Counted from the stretch's first letter, positions 42,621-51,732 are shown. The stretch is 64,000 nt of DNA from an uncultured Bacilli bacterium (GCA_910589375.1 CAJUTK010000002.1:470451-534450), one strand, 5' to 3'. The notes: generated by a model from the letters alone, not told the origin. Translations and numbers: made by a program.

Positions 42621-42839
42621 CTACGCTTTCCAAATCCTCTTTCCCAAATCAAAACCATATAACTCTAAACATATAACAATTTTATTGACTTCAATATCTG
42701 AGAATCCCAACTGTTTTAATTCTTTTCTATTCAAGTTCCATAAATCTTCTACTGTTTTTATTTCTTTTTCTTTTAATTTTCGTATCACTTCATCTTCTAG
42801 GTGAAGTGTAGAAACGTTTTCTTTCAACTTCTCTTTCAT
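42621..42839 (-). CDS. Stand-alone RNA-polymerase alpha-CTD-like helical protein
   Basis: 72 residues. The sequence VIRKLKEKEIKTVEDLWNL then RKELKQLGFSDIEVNKI resembles the alpha C-terminal domain of RNA polymerase (two helix-hairpin-helix elements), which binds UP-element DNA and activators. As a free domain it could bind DNA or regulators. It precedes the aminopeptidase by 28 bases on the same strand. Assignment is by pattern; a generic helix-hairpin-helix is the alternative. Confidence 0.55.
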   Translation of the reverse strand: MKEKLKENVSTLHLEDEVIRKLKEKEIKTVEDLWNLNRKELKQLGFSDIEVNKIVICLELYGFDLGKRIWKA

Positions 42840-42887
42840 AGCAACACCTAATTAAAGTATATCATTTTTTTCATTTTTTCGTAAGTA

Positions 42888-43301
42888 TTATTTAAAAATT
42901 TGCTGATGATATATTTTAATTTGCTCAATTATATGAAAAATATTTCCTTCTCCAGCAAATTTTTTCATATCCAGAAAATCTTCATTGACCGAAAACCATT
43001 CCAAATGATTTACTTCTTCTACTAATGAAACTTCTTTGTTTAATTTTCCAACATAGGCTTGCAATTCAATATCACTAAAATAATAATAAAATGTTACAAT
43101 GGGTTTTAACTCAATATCTTTCTTAGTAATGGCAGTTTCTTCTTCTAATTCTCTATAAGCTGCTTCTAGATTGTCTTCACCATCTTCTACTTTTCCACCC
43201 ACTAAATTATATAAACCTTTATATGGCTCCTTTTTACGATAGCAAAAAAGAATATTTTGCTCTTTACTATCATATACAGCGATAATATTTAGTTTCTTCA
43301 T
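42888..43301 (-). CDS. Nudix hydrolase (MutT/YfcD-like)
   Basis: 137 residues. A complete Nudix box spans GGKVEDGEDNLEAAYRELEEE (core REL-EE intact) near residues 35-57. Nudix enzymes split nucleoside diphosphates linked to another group; MutT-like members clean oxidised nucleotides. The substrate cannot be told. It follows two paralogous genes on the same strand with an 18-base gap. Confidence 0.9.
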   Translation of the reverse strand: MKKLNIIAVYDSKEQNILFCYRKKEPYKGLYNLVGGKVEDGEDNLEAAYRELEEETAITKKDIELKPIVTFYYYFSDIELQAYVGKLNKEVSLVEEVNHLEWFSVNEDFLDMKKFAGEGNIFHIIEQIKIYHQQIFK

Positions 43302-43319
43302 ATAACAATACCATTCCTA

Positions 43320-43610
43320 TTATTTTAATTTACCACTAGAATTTATTTCTTCCTGACTAAAACTCAATGTATCAGTATTAAAATAAATTTTCTTAGAAGT
43401 TTTCCTATGAGTAACTTCATGAATAATTTGTTCTTCGCTCACAAATTTAATAAAATCAGAATCAACTGTAATTCCATTAAACGGAAAAACACTTTGTAAT
43501 ATACCTTGGTATTCTACTATTTGACCATTTTCAAAAGACAAGCATAAAACCTCTTCTCCGATATTGTCTTGAAGCATTTGAAACATTATATTAGATAACT
43601 GTGCTTGCAT
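43320..43610 (-). CDS. Small protein of unknown function, paralogue of the next gene
   Basis: 96 residues. Beta-rich, no membrane helix. It aligns along its length with the product at 43635-44000: MFQMLQDNIGEEVLCLSF against MFDVLEKRIGDEVVCSEWF, then EYQGILQSVFPF against THEGVLEEVVPF, and KKIYFN against KTVYSN. The gene pair arose by tandem duplication. Start 43610 follows GGGGGAT; the longer frame begins with GTG. Family not recognised. Confidence 0.6.
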   Translation of the reverse strand: MQAQLSNIMFQMLQDNIGEEVLCLSFENGQIVEYQGILQSVFPFNGITVDSDFIKFVSEEQIIHEVTHRKTSKKIYFNTDTLSFSQEEINSSGKLK

Positions 43611-43634
43611 ATAATCCCCCACTTCTCATTAAAA

Positions 43635-44000
43635 CTAATAACATTTTGTATCTTTTTCTTTTTTTTCTTGACTGTAAGGTCCTTCCCTTAGAATACTATA
43701 GCCTAGCATTTCCTCTTGCGCTAAAGCCACCTCTTCTAACTTTCTGTCATAATTAGTAGCTTTTGGATTAGAATAAACAGTTTTCCCCTTTCCTTTCAAA
43801 ACAATAGATTCAATCGCTTGTCTTTCTCCTACAAAAGGAATAATTGTCTTACTAATTACTACTTTATCAAAAGGAACAACTTCCTCTAAAACTCCTTCAT
43901 GTGTCATAGGGGAACCAAAAAACCATTCAGAACAAACGACTTCGTCACCTATTCTTTTCTCTAAAACATCGAACATCATAACAGCTAAATCTTGATTCAT
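43635..44000 (-). CDS. Small protein of unknown function, tandem paralogue
   Basis: 121 residues, paralogous to the downstream gene at 43320-43610 with a longer C-terminal tail (EVALAQEEMLGYSILREG plus a Lys/Glu end). The shared core, about 70 residues, has IG(D/E)EVV/LC, G(V/I)L..V.PF and a (K)T(V/I)Y(S/F)N strand. Possibly an Sm-like or small beta-barrel; that is a guess from strand spacing. Start 44000 follows GAGGAAG. Confidence 0.6.
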   Translation of the reverse strand: MNQDLAVMMFDVLEKRIGDEVVCSEWFFGSPMTHEGVLEEVVPFDKVVISKTIIPFVGERQAIESIVLKGKGKTVYSNPKATNYDRKLEEVALAQEEMLGYSILREGPYSQEKKEKDTKCY

Positions 44001-44071
44001 ATTTTTATCTTCCTCTCTACTGTAACAATATAACATAACTCGTAAAAAAAAGTCAATTCACGCCAAGAAAA

Positions 44072-44095
44072 AACTAGATATTACCTTATCTAGTT
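44072..44095 (-). terminator. Terminator of tRNA-Met
   Basis: AACTAGATA / TATCTAGTT stem, 6-base loop and T run on the minus strand, about 10 bases past the tRNA end. Confidence 0.85.
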
Positions 44096-44105
44096 ATTAC
44101 TCATT

Positions 44106-44182
44106 TGGTAGCGACGGGGAGATTCGAACTCTCGACACCATGGGTATGAACCATGTGCTCTAGCCAACTGAGCTACATCGCC
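44106..44182 (-). tRNA. tRNA-Met, elongator (CAT anticodon)
   Basis: Minus-strand cloverleaf with acceptor GGCGATG paired to CGTCGCT, D arm GCTCAGTTGGCTAGAGC, anticodon stem CATGG / CCATG with loop TTCATAC, T loop TTCGAAT and encoded CCA. The paired first base and D arm are those of elongator tRNA-Met, not the initiator. Confidence 0.95.
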
Positions 44183-44271
44183 ATAAATACGAACAATATA
44201 ATTGTAGCATAGTTAAAAATATTTTACAATATCTATTATATACTTTTTTATAAAAAATATATGTTTTTCAA

Positions 44272-44300
44272 TTGATTTTTTAGAAATGAAATGATAAAAT
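44272..44300 (+). promoter_or_regulatory. Promoter of the 179-residue membrane protein gene
   Basis: TTGATT (44272-44277), 17 bases, TAAAAT (44295-44300). Its -10 lies over an upstream in-frame ATG at 44291, which supports the downstream start at 44324. Confidence 0.7.
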
Positions 44301-44323
44301 ATCTCAAGCAAAGGGGTCATTTT

Positions 44324-44863
44324 ATGAAACTTATTATTAATTATGATTTAATAAATGAAATTAGAAAAGCGAATACTGGTTTCAATCTTCAAAGGTTCTC
44401 TAGTAAAATGGTTTTATTTTTAGGAGTTACTACTCCTGTTACTCTCATGCTTCTTGCTCAGGGTCATGAAACAGTTATTAGAAGTTCTGTTTTTGGTATA
44501 GTACACGCTATTACTCTTTTTGGAGGATCAGAGTTAGCATTAAAGTCCTATAATCAACGGTATGCTGATTTTAATCTAAACAGTCTGGCTTCTTCTCTTA
44601 CTAGCATAAATATCTATACTAGTGTTGATTCTATTAAAAAGGCACGTCTTTATAAAACGCAATATAAACTCATCCATGAAGGAAAGCCTGCCATACAGCA
44701 AAATAAATTTATTATGCTTCCAACAACGGGTACTTTCAATGCTGATGAAATTTCTTTACAGCAAGAGCACATTATTGGATCAAAAGAATATGTCTTATCA
44801 ATAGGAGAACCTAAAAAAGCACATAGCAAAGTTTTTACTAACGCATTTGCTCGTCAAATATAA
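44324..44863 (+). CDS. Small membrane protein of unknown function
   Basis: 179 residues. Residues about 28-70 contain two hydrophobic segments (MVLFLGVTTPVTLMLLA, SVFGIVHAITLFGG) after a short soluble start; the remaining ~100 residues are polar and probably cytoplasmic. No domain recognised. Start 44324 follows AAAGGGG and its own promoter, with a terminator after the stop. It is a single plus-strand gene between minus-strand genes. Confidence 0.65.
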   Translation: MKLIINYDLINEIRKANTGFNLQRFSSKMVLFLGVTTPVTLMLLAQGHETVIRSSVFGIVHAITLFGGSELALKSYNQRYADFNLNSLASSLTSINIYTSVDSIKKARLYKTQYKLIHEGKPAIQQNKFIMLPTTGTFNADEISLQQEHIIGSKEYVLSIGEPKKAHSKVFTNAFARQI

Positions 44864-44870
44864 TGATACA

Positions 44871-44897
44871 AAAAAGCGACTATTAGTCGTTTTTTTA
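44871..44897 (+). terminator. Terminator of the 179-residue protein gene
   Basis: GCGACTA / TTAGTCG-type stem with flanking A and T runs, between convergent genes. Confidence 0.75.
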
Positions 44898-44905
44898 TTT
44901 ACTCT

Positions 44906-45946
44906 TTATACAATGATTTTAACAGCCTCTATTAAATTCTTTTTACTGCTATCTTCTAAATGTTTTATCTCTCTTAATGCTGCAATAGATTTCCCAATTG
45001 AGAAAAAGTCATAGGTATCTACTACATCAGAAAATGCTAAAGTATCAAACAAATCCTCAACACAACGTTTTCTTTCTTGAAGTCTTAAATTTTCTATCCA
45101 ACATCTTGTTTTCTCTGAAACTCTTTTACTATATTCACTTAAAGAATCTACTACAAAAGAAGTCCCCTCCACTTGCCAATGAAATGGATCATGTTGAAGT
45201 ACACTTTTAGATTTACTTTTTACAACAAGCGTATCACCCGAATGATATAAAAGCATTCCAACCACGCTTTCTCTTGGTACTATTCGGTAGATTTTCTTTA
45301 CTATTCTTTGATACTTATCAGATTCTACTAATTCCTTAAAAAATCCTGGTCCATCATTATCATAAATCCTTACAATTTTCTTTTGAATTCTATGAGGAGC
45401 TTCCATAGCTGCATATACAGCTAAATTCCCACCCTTAGAATGTCCACCAATTCTAATTTTAGAATCATGCATAGAAACTGTCTTCTTTAAATAATTGAGC
45501 GCTAATACCTGTGCTGGAACAGGAAAGCGATAAGTCATACAAGCATCTTCTTTCCAACCACTAATAGAAGAGTTTGTTCCTTCATAAGAAACAAAGATAG
45601 AACCATCTGGTAGTTTTAAGGTAATTGCACCAAACTGAGAATCTCTATCAATCTCTTTTTTGTAATGGTAGCATAAAATATCCTTATATCTTTTTGTATA
45701 TTGCATTTTAAGCATCAATTTGTAAACTCTATTACAAAAGATACCTTTCACTTTCTTTTTAGTATTTTGTTCTACCATCTTTTTTACAACTTCTGATAAA
45801 GAAAGTGCTTTTTTGTTAAATCCATATACAATATTATCTAGAGGAAGATAAGCAATCTGCGATAATATTATATTATCTACTTCATTAAAAGGTTCTTCCT
45901 CAAAAGAATAGGTACCATACTGTTTTACATAATGAAACAAATTCAT
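44906..45946 (-). CDS. DUF2974 alpha/beta-hydrolase (lipase-like, Mbeg1 type)
   Basis: 346 residues. The nucleophile elbow GGHSKGGNLAVYAA near residue 165, preceded by FVSYEGTNSSISGWKEDA, is the DUF2974 pattern; Asp/His partners may be GDTLVV and the HDPFHW segment. These cytosolic hydrolases are common in gut Bacillota; substrates are unknown, with lipid esters likely. Start follows AAGGGGG. It lies directly after tRNA-Gln, possibly read from the tRNA promoter. Confidence 0.82.
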   Translation of the reverse strand: MNLFHYVKQYGTYSFEEEPFNEVDNIILSQIAYLPLDNIVYGFNKKALSLSEVVKKMVEQNTKKKVKGIFCNRVYKLMLKMQYTKRYKDILCYHYKKEIDRDSQFGAITLKLPDGSIFVSYEGTNSSISGWKEDACMTYRFPVPAQVLALNYLKKTVSMHDSKIRIGGHSKGGNLAVYAAMEAPHRIQKKIVRIYDNDGPGFFKELVESDKYQRIVKKIYRIVPRESVVGMLLYHSGDTLVVKSKSKSVLQHDPFHWQVEGTSFVVDSLSEYSKRVSEKTRCWIENLRLQERKRCVEDLFDTLAFSDVVDTYDFFSIGKSIAALREIKHLEDSSKKNLIEAVKIIV

Positions 45947-45990
45947 ATGTCTTCCCCCTTTCTAAAATCTCATACGAGATGTATATTCAT

Positions 45991-46065
45991 TGGCTGCCCC
46001 AGTTAGATTCGAACTAACGCATCGTGGAGTCAGAGTCCACTGCCTTACCGCTTGGCCATGGGGCA
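45991..46065 (-). tRNA. tRNA-Gln (CTG anticodon)
   Basis: Minus-strand cloverleaf: acceptor TGCCCCA / TGGGGCA, D arm GGCCAAGCGGTAAGGC, anticodon stem GTGGA / TCCAC with loop CTCTGAC, T arm GTTAG-TTCGAAT-CTAAC and encoded CCA. The unusual starting T and CTG anticodon are typical of tRNA-Gln. It reads CAG only. Confidence 0.95.
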
Positions 46066-46166
46066 ATATAGACATATTATAGCGCATTTTTAAACTATTG
46101 AGAATAGTTTTTTGTCAAAAAATATCATTTTTTTAATATACCATTATTATAATATTCTAAAAAAGA

Positions 46167-46194
46167 AAAAAAAGAAAGAATTCTCTTTCTTTAA
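46167..46194 (-). terminator. Terminator of the papain-like gene
   Basis: AAAGAAAG / CTTTCTTT stem and eight T on the minus strand, touching the stop. Confidence 0.75.
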
Positions 46195-46832
46195 GATATT
46201 TTACGAAAAAGCAATTTTCCTATTTGGACAATACTTTTCCAAATAACAAAGAAAATATTCTCTTTTTCAAAATAGTGATTATCAAAATTTTCATGTTGTA
46301 CTGTTGAAATATAATTTTGAACACTGCCATCATAACATTCATAATCTTGTAAAATAGTGATTAATTGAGAAGGAGTAAGTCTAGTATTTTTTATTTTATC
46401 CTTTTCAATTCCACTTTCTTTTAATAAGTGCGCTACAAACTCAGAGCAAATATAAGAATCCCTTATCTTACAATGAATACCAGTTGGATAAAGAATCAAG
46501 GCTAAAAGATTGTACATATATTTTTCTTCGTTCTCTTTAAAATATTCAATGATATTTTTAATGCTCCTATATTGCTTTTTAGTAACGGGAATTTCAAATA
46601 CCTTTATAAATACATCTGTTTCTTTTTTTAACGTTAAATTATCAGCATTTTCATGAACGAATCCCCCAACAATTGGGTTTTGATAATGGAATCTAGCAAA
46701 AGAATACATTTCATTTAATTCTTTATCCAAAGAAATAGATGCATGACTATAAGAATTCTTTGTAATTTTACGAATGACTTTTCCTGACATTGTCAAAGGG
46801 CCACTCAACACTACATATATATTTTTTTGCAT
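46191..46832 (-). CDS. Permuted papain-like (YiiX/NlpC-P60-type) protein
   Basis: 213 residues. The segment SYSHASISLDKEL (His) near residue 27 and DSYICSEFVAHLL (Cys) near residue 128 have the order His-then-Cys of circularly permuted NlpC/P60 amidases such as YiiX and YebB. Several such proteins act on lipids or lipoproteins. There is no signal peptide, so it is cytoplasmic or exported otherwise. Start follows AGGTGAG. Family-level assignment only. Confidence 0.65.
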   Translation of the reverse strand: MQKNIYVVLSGPLTMSGKVIRKITKNSYSHASISLDKELNEMYSFARFHYQNPIVGGFVHENADNLTLKKETDVFIKVFEIPVTKKQYRSIKNIIEYFKENEEKYMYNLLALILYPTGIHCKIRDSYICSEFVAHLLKESGIEKDKIKNTRLTPSQLITILQDYECYDGSVQNYISTVQHENFDNHYFEKENIFFVIWKSIVQIGKLLFRKIS

Positions 46833-46857
46833 AACTCACCTACTTTATAGAGGAAAA

Positions 46858-46880
46858 CAAAGGGAATATTTACATTCCCT
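46858..46880 (-). terminator. Terminator of the thioredoxin-like lipoprotein gene
   Basis: AGGGAAT / ATTCCCT stem with a 6-base loop; the minus-strand 3' flank TTTGTTTT is T-rich but broken. Confidence 0.55.
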
Positions 46881-47388
46881 CATTTTTCTTGATGCATTCT
46901 TTCACATTACCATTATTTAATATCGTACCTACCACATCACAGTAGTCTTTTTTTGATTGCTCTTTTACAGCTCGTATAAATTTACGTTGTTTGGCATCTG
47001 ATATTCCAATATAATAATCATTGCCAATAATAGTAAGTGGAACAGAATTTGATTCAATTCCCATTTTTTCTTTAACAAGATCATATATTTTACTATTTTC
47101 ACCCACCTCATAATAGTGGATTTTTAAATATTTATAATCCTTCTCTATACTATTTAACCATTTAATTTCATCTTTACAATGGTCACAGCTATTACTATGA
47201 AATAGATAAAGATGTACATCATATTTTCCAACATTTTCATCATCTACTAAAGAGTTTGAATTACTATTAGTAGAAACAACATTAGAATTGCTGTTTGTAT
47301 CTACTCTATTACTATTAGATACTTCTTCTTTGTCCTCACATCCTGCCATACAAAGAAGTAAAACAAATAAGAATACTATTTTTTTCAT
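46870..47388 (-). CDS. Thioredoxin-fold lipoprotein
   Basis: 172 residues. Lipoprotein signal with lipobox LCMAGC (Cys17), a low-complexity Asn/Ser linker (NSNSN repeats, about 25-48) and a thioredoxin-like domain with the CxxC site NSCDHCKDE near residue 68 and the cis-Pro SVPLTIIG near 112. Expected on the outer membrane face as a thiol-disulfide protein. It is downstream of a 790-residue orphan by 19 bases and may share its transcript. Confidence 0.85.
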   Translation of the reverse strand: MKKIVFLFVLLLCMAGCEDKEEVSNSNRVDTNSNSNVVSTNSNSNSLVDDENVGKYDVHLYLFHSNSCDHCKDEIKWLNSIEKDYKYLKIHYYEVGENSKIYDLVKEKMGIESNSVPLTIIGNDYYIGISDAKQRKFIRAVKEQSKKDYCDVVGTILNNGNVKECIKKNEGM

Positions 47389-47407
47389 GTTTACACCATC
47401 ATTCTTT

Positions 47408-49780
47408 TTAAAATTGTTTTCCCTTTTCTTCTTCGCCAGTTAAAAAATTATCATCAGAAAGCATCATATATAAAGCCCATTCATCTTTACTGTTCCATTC
47501 TTCTCCATTTGGATCAATGTATTTTCCATCTGGTCTTACATAATCTACTAATGGTTCTCCATCTGTTTTTTCGCCTTCTTGAGGTTGAATAGGAGCAGTC
47601 CCTAATTCACCTAATGGAGCACCACCCATACTAACATTTTGAACAGATAATCCATCTAAAGGTCCCATCGTAAATTTTTCTTGCTTATCCATAGCTGCCT
47701 GAGTAGATATAGAAAGAAATTCGCTTATAAGCATTAGCCGTCTTTGATCATAGTCATAACAGTATCCTATTAACTCGTATCCTGAATCTGTTTTCCCAAT
47801 ACAAGACTTTAAGGCATCCGTCATATCATCTTCTGATAACGTTACAAACTCTCTATAATCAGGAATAGCAGCAGCCTTTTCTGGTGTATACCCTAATGAA
47901 AATTCTGTTGGAATAGTTACAATAATAGGTGGTCTAAATCTTCTATCTGGAATACCATTTTGAGTTACTGGATTTGGAATACCTGATTCCTGCTTTGGCT
48001 GATTATTTTGATAAAAGCTTTCTACAATAGTATCAATTTCTGGTTGAGTCAAAACTGGCCCTAAATTTTCTCCTTGATTATTCATAGGACTAACTTCAAT
48101 AGGTGGTTCTTCCTTAGATGCATTATTTTGAATAATTTCTTCATACTCAATATCTGTAATTACATTGCCAGAAGCCATGTCATAGAAATATCCTTGCAAT
48201 ACATATATTCCACCATCTAGTGCTACAATAGAATCTCTTTCTGTTGCACTCAAGAAATTTTCAGATACCTCTATATATCCTAAGTTATCATCTTTAGCAT
48301 CACTATCTACTTGATTAATACGAACTACTCTTAATTGTGCCGTCTCCTCAGGGACATCTAAAGCCTCTTCAGGGGAATCTAATTCCTCTTCAAATGGGCT
48401 TTCAAAAGCAGAACCTTCAACAATTCCTAATTCTTCAAATGTTTTTCCATTGATACTTTGTAATTGTTGTAATAAAGGTGTTGGGAATTGCTCTACTTTT
48501 TCTCTTGCATCTAATGCTACTACATCATAAGATTGCCATTCTTCCATAGCAGGAATATAAGCCTTTTTATTAGAAACTAATTCATCAAAATATTGACCTA
48601 AATCTCCTACTAATTGAGTCTCTCTTGAAGCAGCTAAGCTTCCCTTTTTATTTTTGAAAACTTGTTCTAATGCAGCTTCCATTCTTTCATATTTTTCTTT
48701 TGGGCTAAGCTTTTTTTTGCTCTTTCCTTCTTTTTTCAATAATTCTTCTGCATCTTTTACATCTTGGTTAGTGATTTTAATACTTTGAACATAGCTATGA
48801 ACTCTATCTCCTTCTATACCAATAGGACATACCCTAAGCATAGTGGAATTTACTAAATCCATTGGTGAAAAACGAGCTGCTAAATCTTTTTTTGAGATCA
48901 CACGAGTATAAACAGGGAATGCTAATAAGGAATCAATCATGTCATAAGAACTTCCTAAAGCATTTGGAACTGGAAAATCAGTCTCTAAATCTCCTCTATC
49001 TAAACGACTAGAACTTCTTAAATAAGCTTCTGCATAGCCTTTCATTTTATCTCTTTCTGCCATTACATAATTAATGACCCCATTTAAAAATTCAGATGGA
49101 ATAGAAGATAAATGAGGTAAATTTCTAATGGCATTATCCAATTGCCCAGCCGCTCTTTTTTGATTTTCACTAACTTCAACCACATGAGGTTCATCTTGCT
49201 CTAATTGCGGTGGAACAAAAGGTACCAAGCCAGTTGGTTTATAAAAATCATCTTCTAAACTAGCAGGTAATTCTATAACATTTTGACCATGTGTAGACGA
49301 TCCTTCCAAAACTGGATTTGGAGCTCCTTCACCTACAGGGTTTGGAATATCTTTTTTATCTTTATCCCCTAAAACTGGATTAGGAATTCCTGCTTCTTGA
49401 CCAGAATTTATTGGGGCACCCTCTACAACTGGGGCCACTATTTCTGTTTGATTTGCTTTTTCGCCCTTTGCGGCTTCTAAAAGATACGCAGACTCACAAG
49501 AGTACTGAGAACCATCTGGAGCAATAAAAAATTCTAAATCTTTTGAAGAATTAATTGGTTTTGTATCAATTACAAATTGATCACCTATCTGACGAAAACA
49601 ACAAGTAATTTCAGGAATTACAGCATTGGCTAAATGCAACCACCTATTCTGATTAATATTAGCTATTGTTTTTGCATGAATAGCGCTAGAATGAAGACCA
49701 TCTTTTGCTACATTTTCTAAAAATTCTGGAATACTCATTTCAATTACATATAAGTATTCATTCGTTTGGACTGCTATCAT
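47408..49780 (-). CDS. 790-residue acidic orphan protein with IPNPV repeats
   Basis: No signal peptide, membrane helix or recognised domain. The N-terminal ~110 residues and the central block (about 210-480) look folded; they are joined by Pro/Glu/Gly-rich linkers holding at least four (I/A)PNPV elements (GIPNPVLG, DIPNPVGE, GAPNPVLE, GIPNPVTQ). A third acidic region near 480-600 precedes a C-terminal DPNGEEWNSKDEW segment. Interaction-scaffold and mobile-element cargo are possible, with nothing to favour either. Start follows GGAAGTGG. Confidence 0.6.
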   Translation of the reverse strand: MIAVQTNEYLYVIEMSIPEFLENVAKDGLHSSAIHAKTIANINQNRWLHLANAVIPEITCCFRQIGDQFVIDTKPINSSKDLEFFIAPDGSQYSCESAYLLEAAKGEKANQTEIVAPVVEGAPINSGQEAGIPNPVLGDKDKKDIPNPVGEGAPNPVLEGSSTHGQNVIELPASLEDDFYKPTGLVPFVPPQLEQDEPHVVEVSENQKRAAGQLDNAIRNLPHLSSIPSEFLNGVINYVMAERDKMKGYAEAYLRSSSRLDRGDLETDFPVPNALGSSYDMIDSLLAFPVYTRVISKKDLAARFSPMDLVNSTMLRVCPIGIEGDRVHSYVQSIKITNQDVKDAEELLKKEGKSKKKLSPKEKYERMEAALEQVFKNKKGSLAASRETQLVGDLGQYFDELVSNKKAYIPAMEEWQSYDVVALDAREKVEQFPTPLLQQLQSINGKTFEELGIVEGSAFESPFEEELDSPEEALDVPEETAQLRVVRINQVDSDAKDDNLGYIEVSENFLSATERDSIVALDGGIYVLQGYFYDMASGNVITDIEYEEIIQNNASKEEPPIEVSPMNNQGENLGPVLTQPEIDTIVESFYQNNQPKQESGIPNPVTQNGIPDRRFRPPIIVTIPTEFSLGYTPEKAAAIPDYREFVTLSEDDMTDALKSCIGKTDSGYELIGYCYDYDQRRLMLISEFLSISTQAAMDKQEKFTMGPLDGLSVQNVSMGGAPLGELGTAPIQPQEGEKTDGEPLVDYVRPDGKYIDPNGEEWNSKDEWALYMMLSDDNFLTGEEEKGKQF

Positions 49781-49858
49781 TTTTCCACTTCCTTACCATA
49801 TACAAAAATAATACCATACTTTTCTACCTTTTTCAAGAATCTTATTAGAAAATAAAAA

Positions 49859-49884
49859 AGTATTTATCCCTTCAAATAAATACT
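49859..49884 (-). terminator. Terminator of the DUF2099-like gene
   Basis: AGTATTTAT / ATAAATACT stem with 8-base loop and T run on the minus strand. Confidence 0.8.
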
Positions 49885-49909
49885 CTTTCTATTTTTTTTA
49901 TAAAGGATA

Positions 49910-51679
49910 TTAAATACATGGATGTGGGCAATCTAAACATCCCTTAATTTCTCCTTTTTTAATCATTTTTATTTTTCCTTTTTCATTTAGATAAACTGGT
50001 TTTTCTTCTCCTTGTGTCAAATCCTCACTGGATAGTTCAGTTCCATTTAATAATAGATGATTTCTAACTAAGCTCCAACCTTTTTTAGTCATAATATGAA
50101 CTGGTATCTTAAGACCCACTTGAGCAATAGCATTTGGCTCTATTAATTCCTTTACATACTTAGAAGCACAAGACCAAATAACATCTGCATGATTTTGCAT
50201 AGCAAGCGCTACTTCTTCACTAATTCCTTTAGAACATAATCCAAACTTATAAATTACAACACCATCTGTCTCTAATTTCGATAACTCCTCATGTAAAATA
50301 TTATCAGAAGCAGCAACAGATACTGCAATTTTTTTATATCCTAAAGAAATAGCCCTTTTAACACCCTCTAATTGATCAATACTAGCAGTTACTGGGAACA
50401 CTGGAATAATAGATGCTTCTTTTGCTGTTTTAATAATATCCGCAGATGGGCTTGTATAGAAAAGCCCTGTCATTCTTTTTACTGCCCCTTGTGTATTAGA
50501 ATCATTGGTTGTAATAATCGTTCCTAAATTGTTAGATACGATTACTGCAGCATCTATTAAATTACTTTTAAAAGCAGAGGACATAATCTCTGATGCTCCA
50601 AATAATACATTAGCTTCACAAGAATTTAAAGGTCTAGAGGTATCAAAATATCCACCCTTAATAACCACTTCATTAATTAAATGACACATTGCCTTTGTTT
50701 GTAGTTCTTTATCTTCCGTTTTTAATGTTTCTAACAAAGTAAGGGCTACTTCTCCCCCAACTTCTTCTAATAGCTTTACCATTAGTGGGCAATACTGAAT
50801 AGGAATTGGGGTTGCTTTTACAGCCTCTAACTTGCTACCATTTCTCTGTAATAAAATATAACTGCCAAACATTCTAGTAATATGCATTTCACAAATACTA
50901 TAATATTCTCTAATTTTAGTAGCTATAAATTTTTCCAATTCACTTGAAGTCTCATTCACGTAGATAGAAAAAACTCCATCTGTTATCCCCATATTATAGA
51001 TTTTAAAATTTCTACTTAAATAGCAAGAAAATCTATTTGCTTCTATTCCCTTTTCTAGAAAATCTAATAATCCCTGATTTTGCCAATGATTAAAGTATTC
51101 TTTTACCTCCTCTTTGCAATCAAAATATTTTTCAACGTGAGGATTTTTTAATCTCATCTGATAAGAATATGCAGTACCTTCCTCTGAAAAATAAGGTCTT
51201 CTTATCAATTCTCCTTCTACTATAGAAGATTTATTTCTTATACAGAGTTCTATTTTCTTCTCAGGAGTAGGTACTGTAACCATCAATTCAGTTCCCTCTG
51301 CGAATTCCATTACTTCCCTATACAATTCCTCCTTAAAAATTAAATAGGCATCATAAAATTCTAAAGAATATCTGTTAAAAGCACTAATAGCCATATTGTA
51401 AGCCGATTTTGGGCTAAATCCCATATCCTTATAAACTTCTTCTAGTTCTTTTATCCTGCTTTCATAGGAAGGAAGATAAGTAGATAAATGAATATCTTCT
51501 TCATTAAGTTCTTCTACTGTTAGTCCTAACTCACGTGCTATGGCAAGGGCACTTTTAGAACCAATCTCAGAGTCTGAAATTTTTTTTGCCTCTTCTATAT
51601 CTTTCGTAATTTTTCCATCTTCTTTAAAATATCCCTCTTTTGTCTCTAATAATAATACTAATCCAGTTTGACTAGCCAT
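49910..51679 (-). CDS. DUF2099 / methanogenesis marker 8-like protein with N-terminal extension
   Basis: 589 residues. The C-terminal ~300 residues follow the DUF2099 pattern as I remember it: GASEIMSSAFKSNLIDAAVI, VSNNLGTIITTN, MTGLFYTSP, SIDQLEGVKRAISLGYKKIA, ADVIWSCASKYVKE, QVGLKIPVHIMTKKG, then a final CLDCPHPCI. The N-terminal ~280 residues, with possible helical and beta parts, are not recognised. DUF2099 is known from methanogens with no assigned reaction. A divergent LysR gene shares its promoter region. No database check was possible. Confidence 0.6.
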   Translation of the reverse strand: MASQTGLVLLLETKEGYFKEDGKITKDIEEAKKISDSEIGSKSALAIARELGLTVEELNEEDIHLSTYLPSYESRIKELEEVYKDMGFSPKSAYNMAISAFNRYSLEFYDAYLIFKEELYREVMEFAEGTELMVTVPTPEKKIELCIRNKSSIVEGELIRRPYFSEEGTAYSYQMRLKNPHVEKYFDCKEEVKEYFNHWQNQGLLDFLEKGIEANRFSCYLSRNFKIYNMGITDGVFSIYVNETSSELEKFIATKIREYYSICEMHITRMFGSYILLQRNGSKLEAVKATPIPIQYCPLMVKLLEEVGGEVALTLLETLKTEDKELQTKAMCHLINEVVIKGGYFDTSRPLNSCEANVLFGASEIMSSAFKSNLIDAAVIVSNNLGTIITTNDSNTQGAVKRMTGLFYTSPSADIIKTAKEASIIPVFPVTASIDQLEGVKRAISLGYKKIAVSVAASDNILHEELSKLETDGVVIYKFGLCSKGISEEVALAMQNHADVIWSCASKYVKELIEPNAIAQVGLKIPVHIMTKKGWSLVRNHLLLNGTELSSEDLTQGEEKPVYLNEKGKIKMIKKGEIKGCLDCPHPCI

Positions 51680-51732
51680 AATAATTCCTCCTTTATGAAG
51701 AAATGCATCTCTTTCTATTTACATTGTATCGC

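Noticed and set aside
47220..47320. Short tandem DNA repeats
   Set aside because: They encode the Asn/Ser linker of the thioredoxin-like lipoprotein.
49910..51679. Evidence for methanogenesis
   Set aside because: Only one marker-like protein is present; no mcr or other methanogen genes, and everything else is bacterial.
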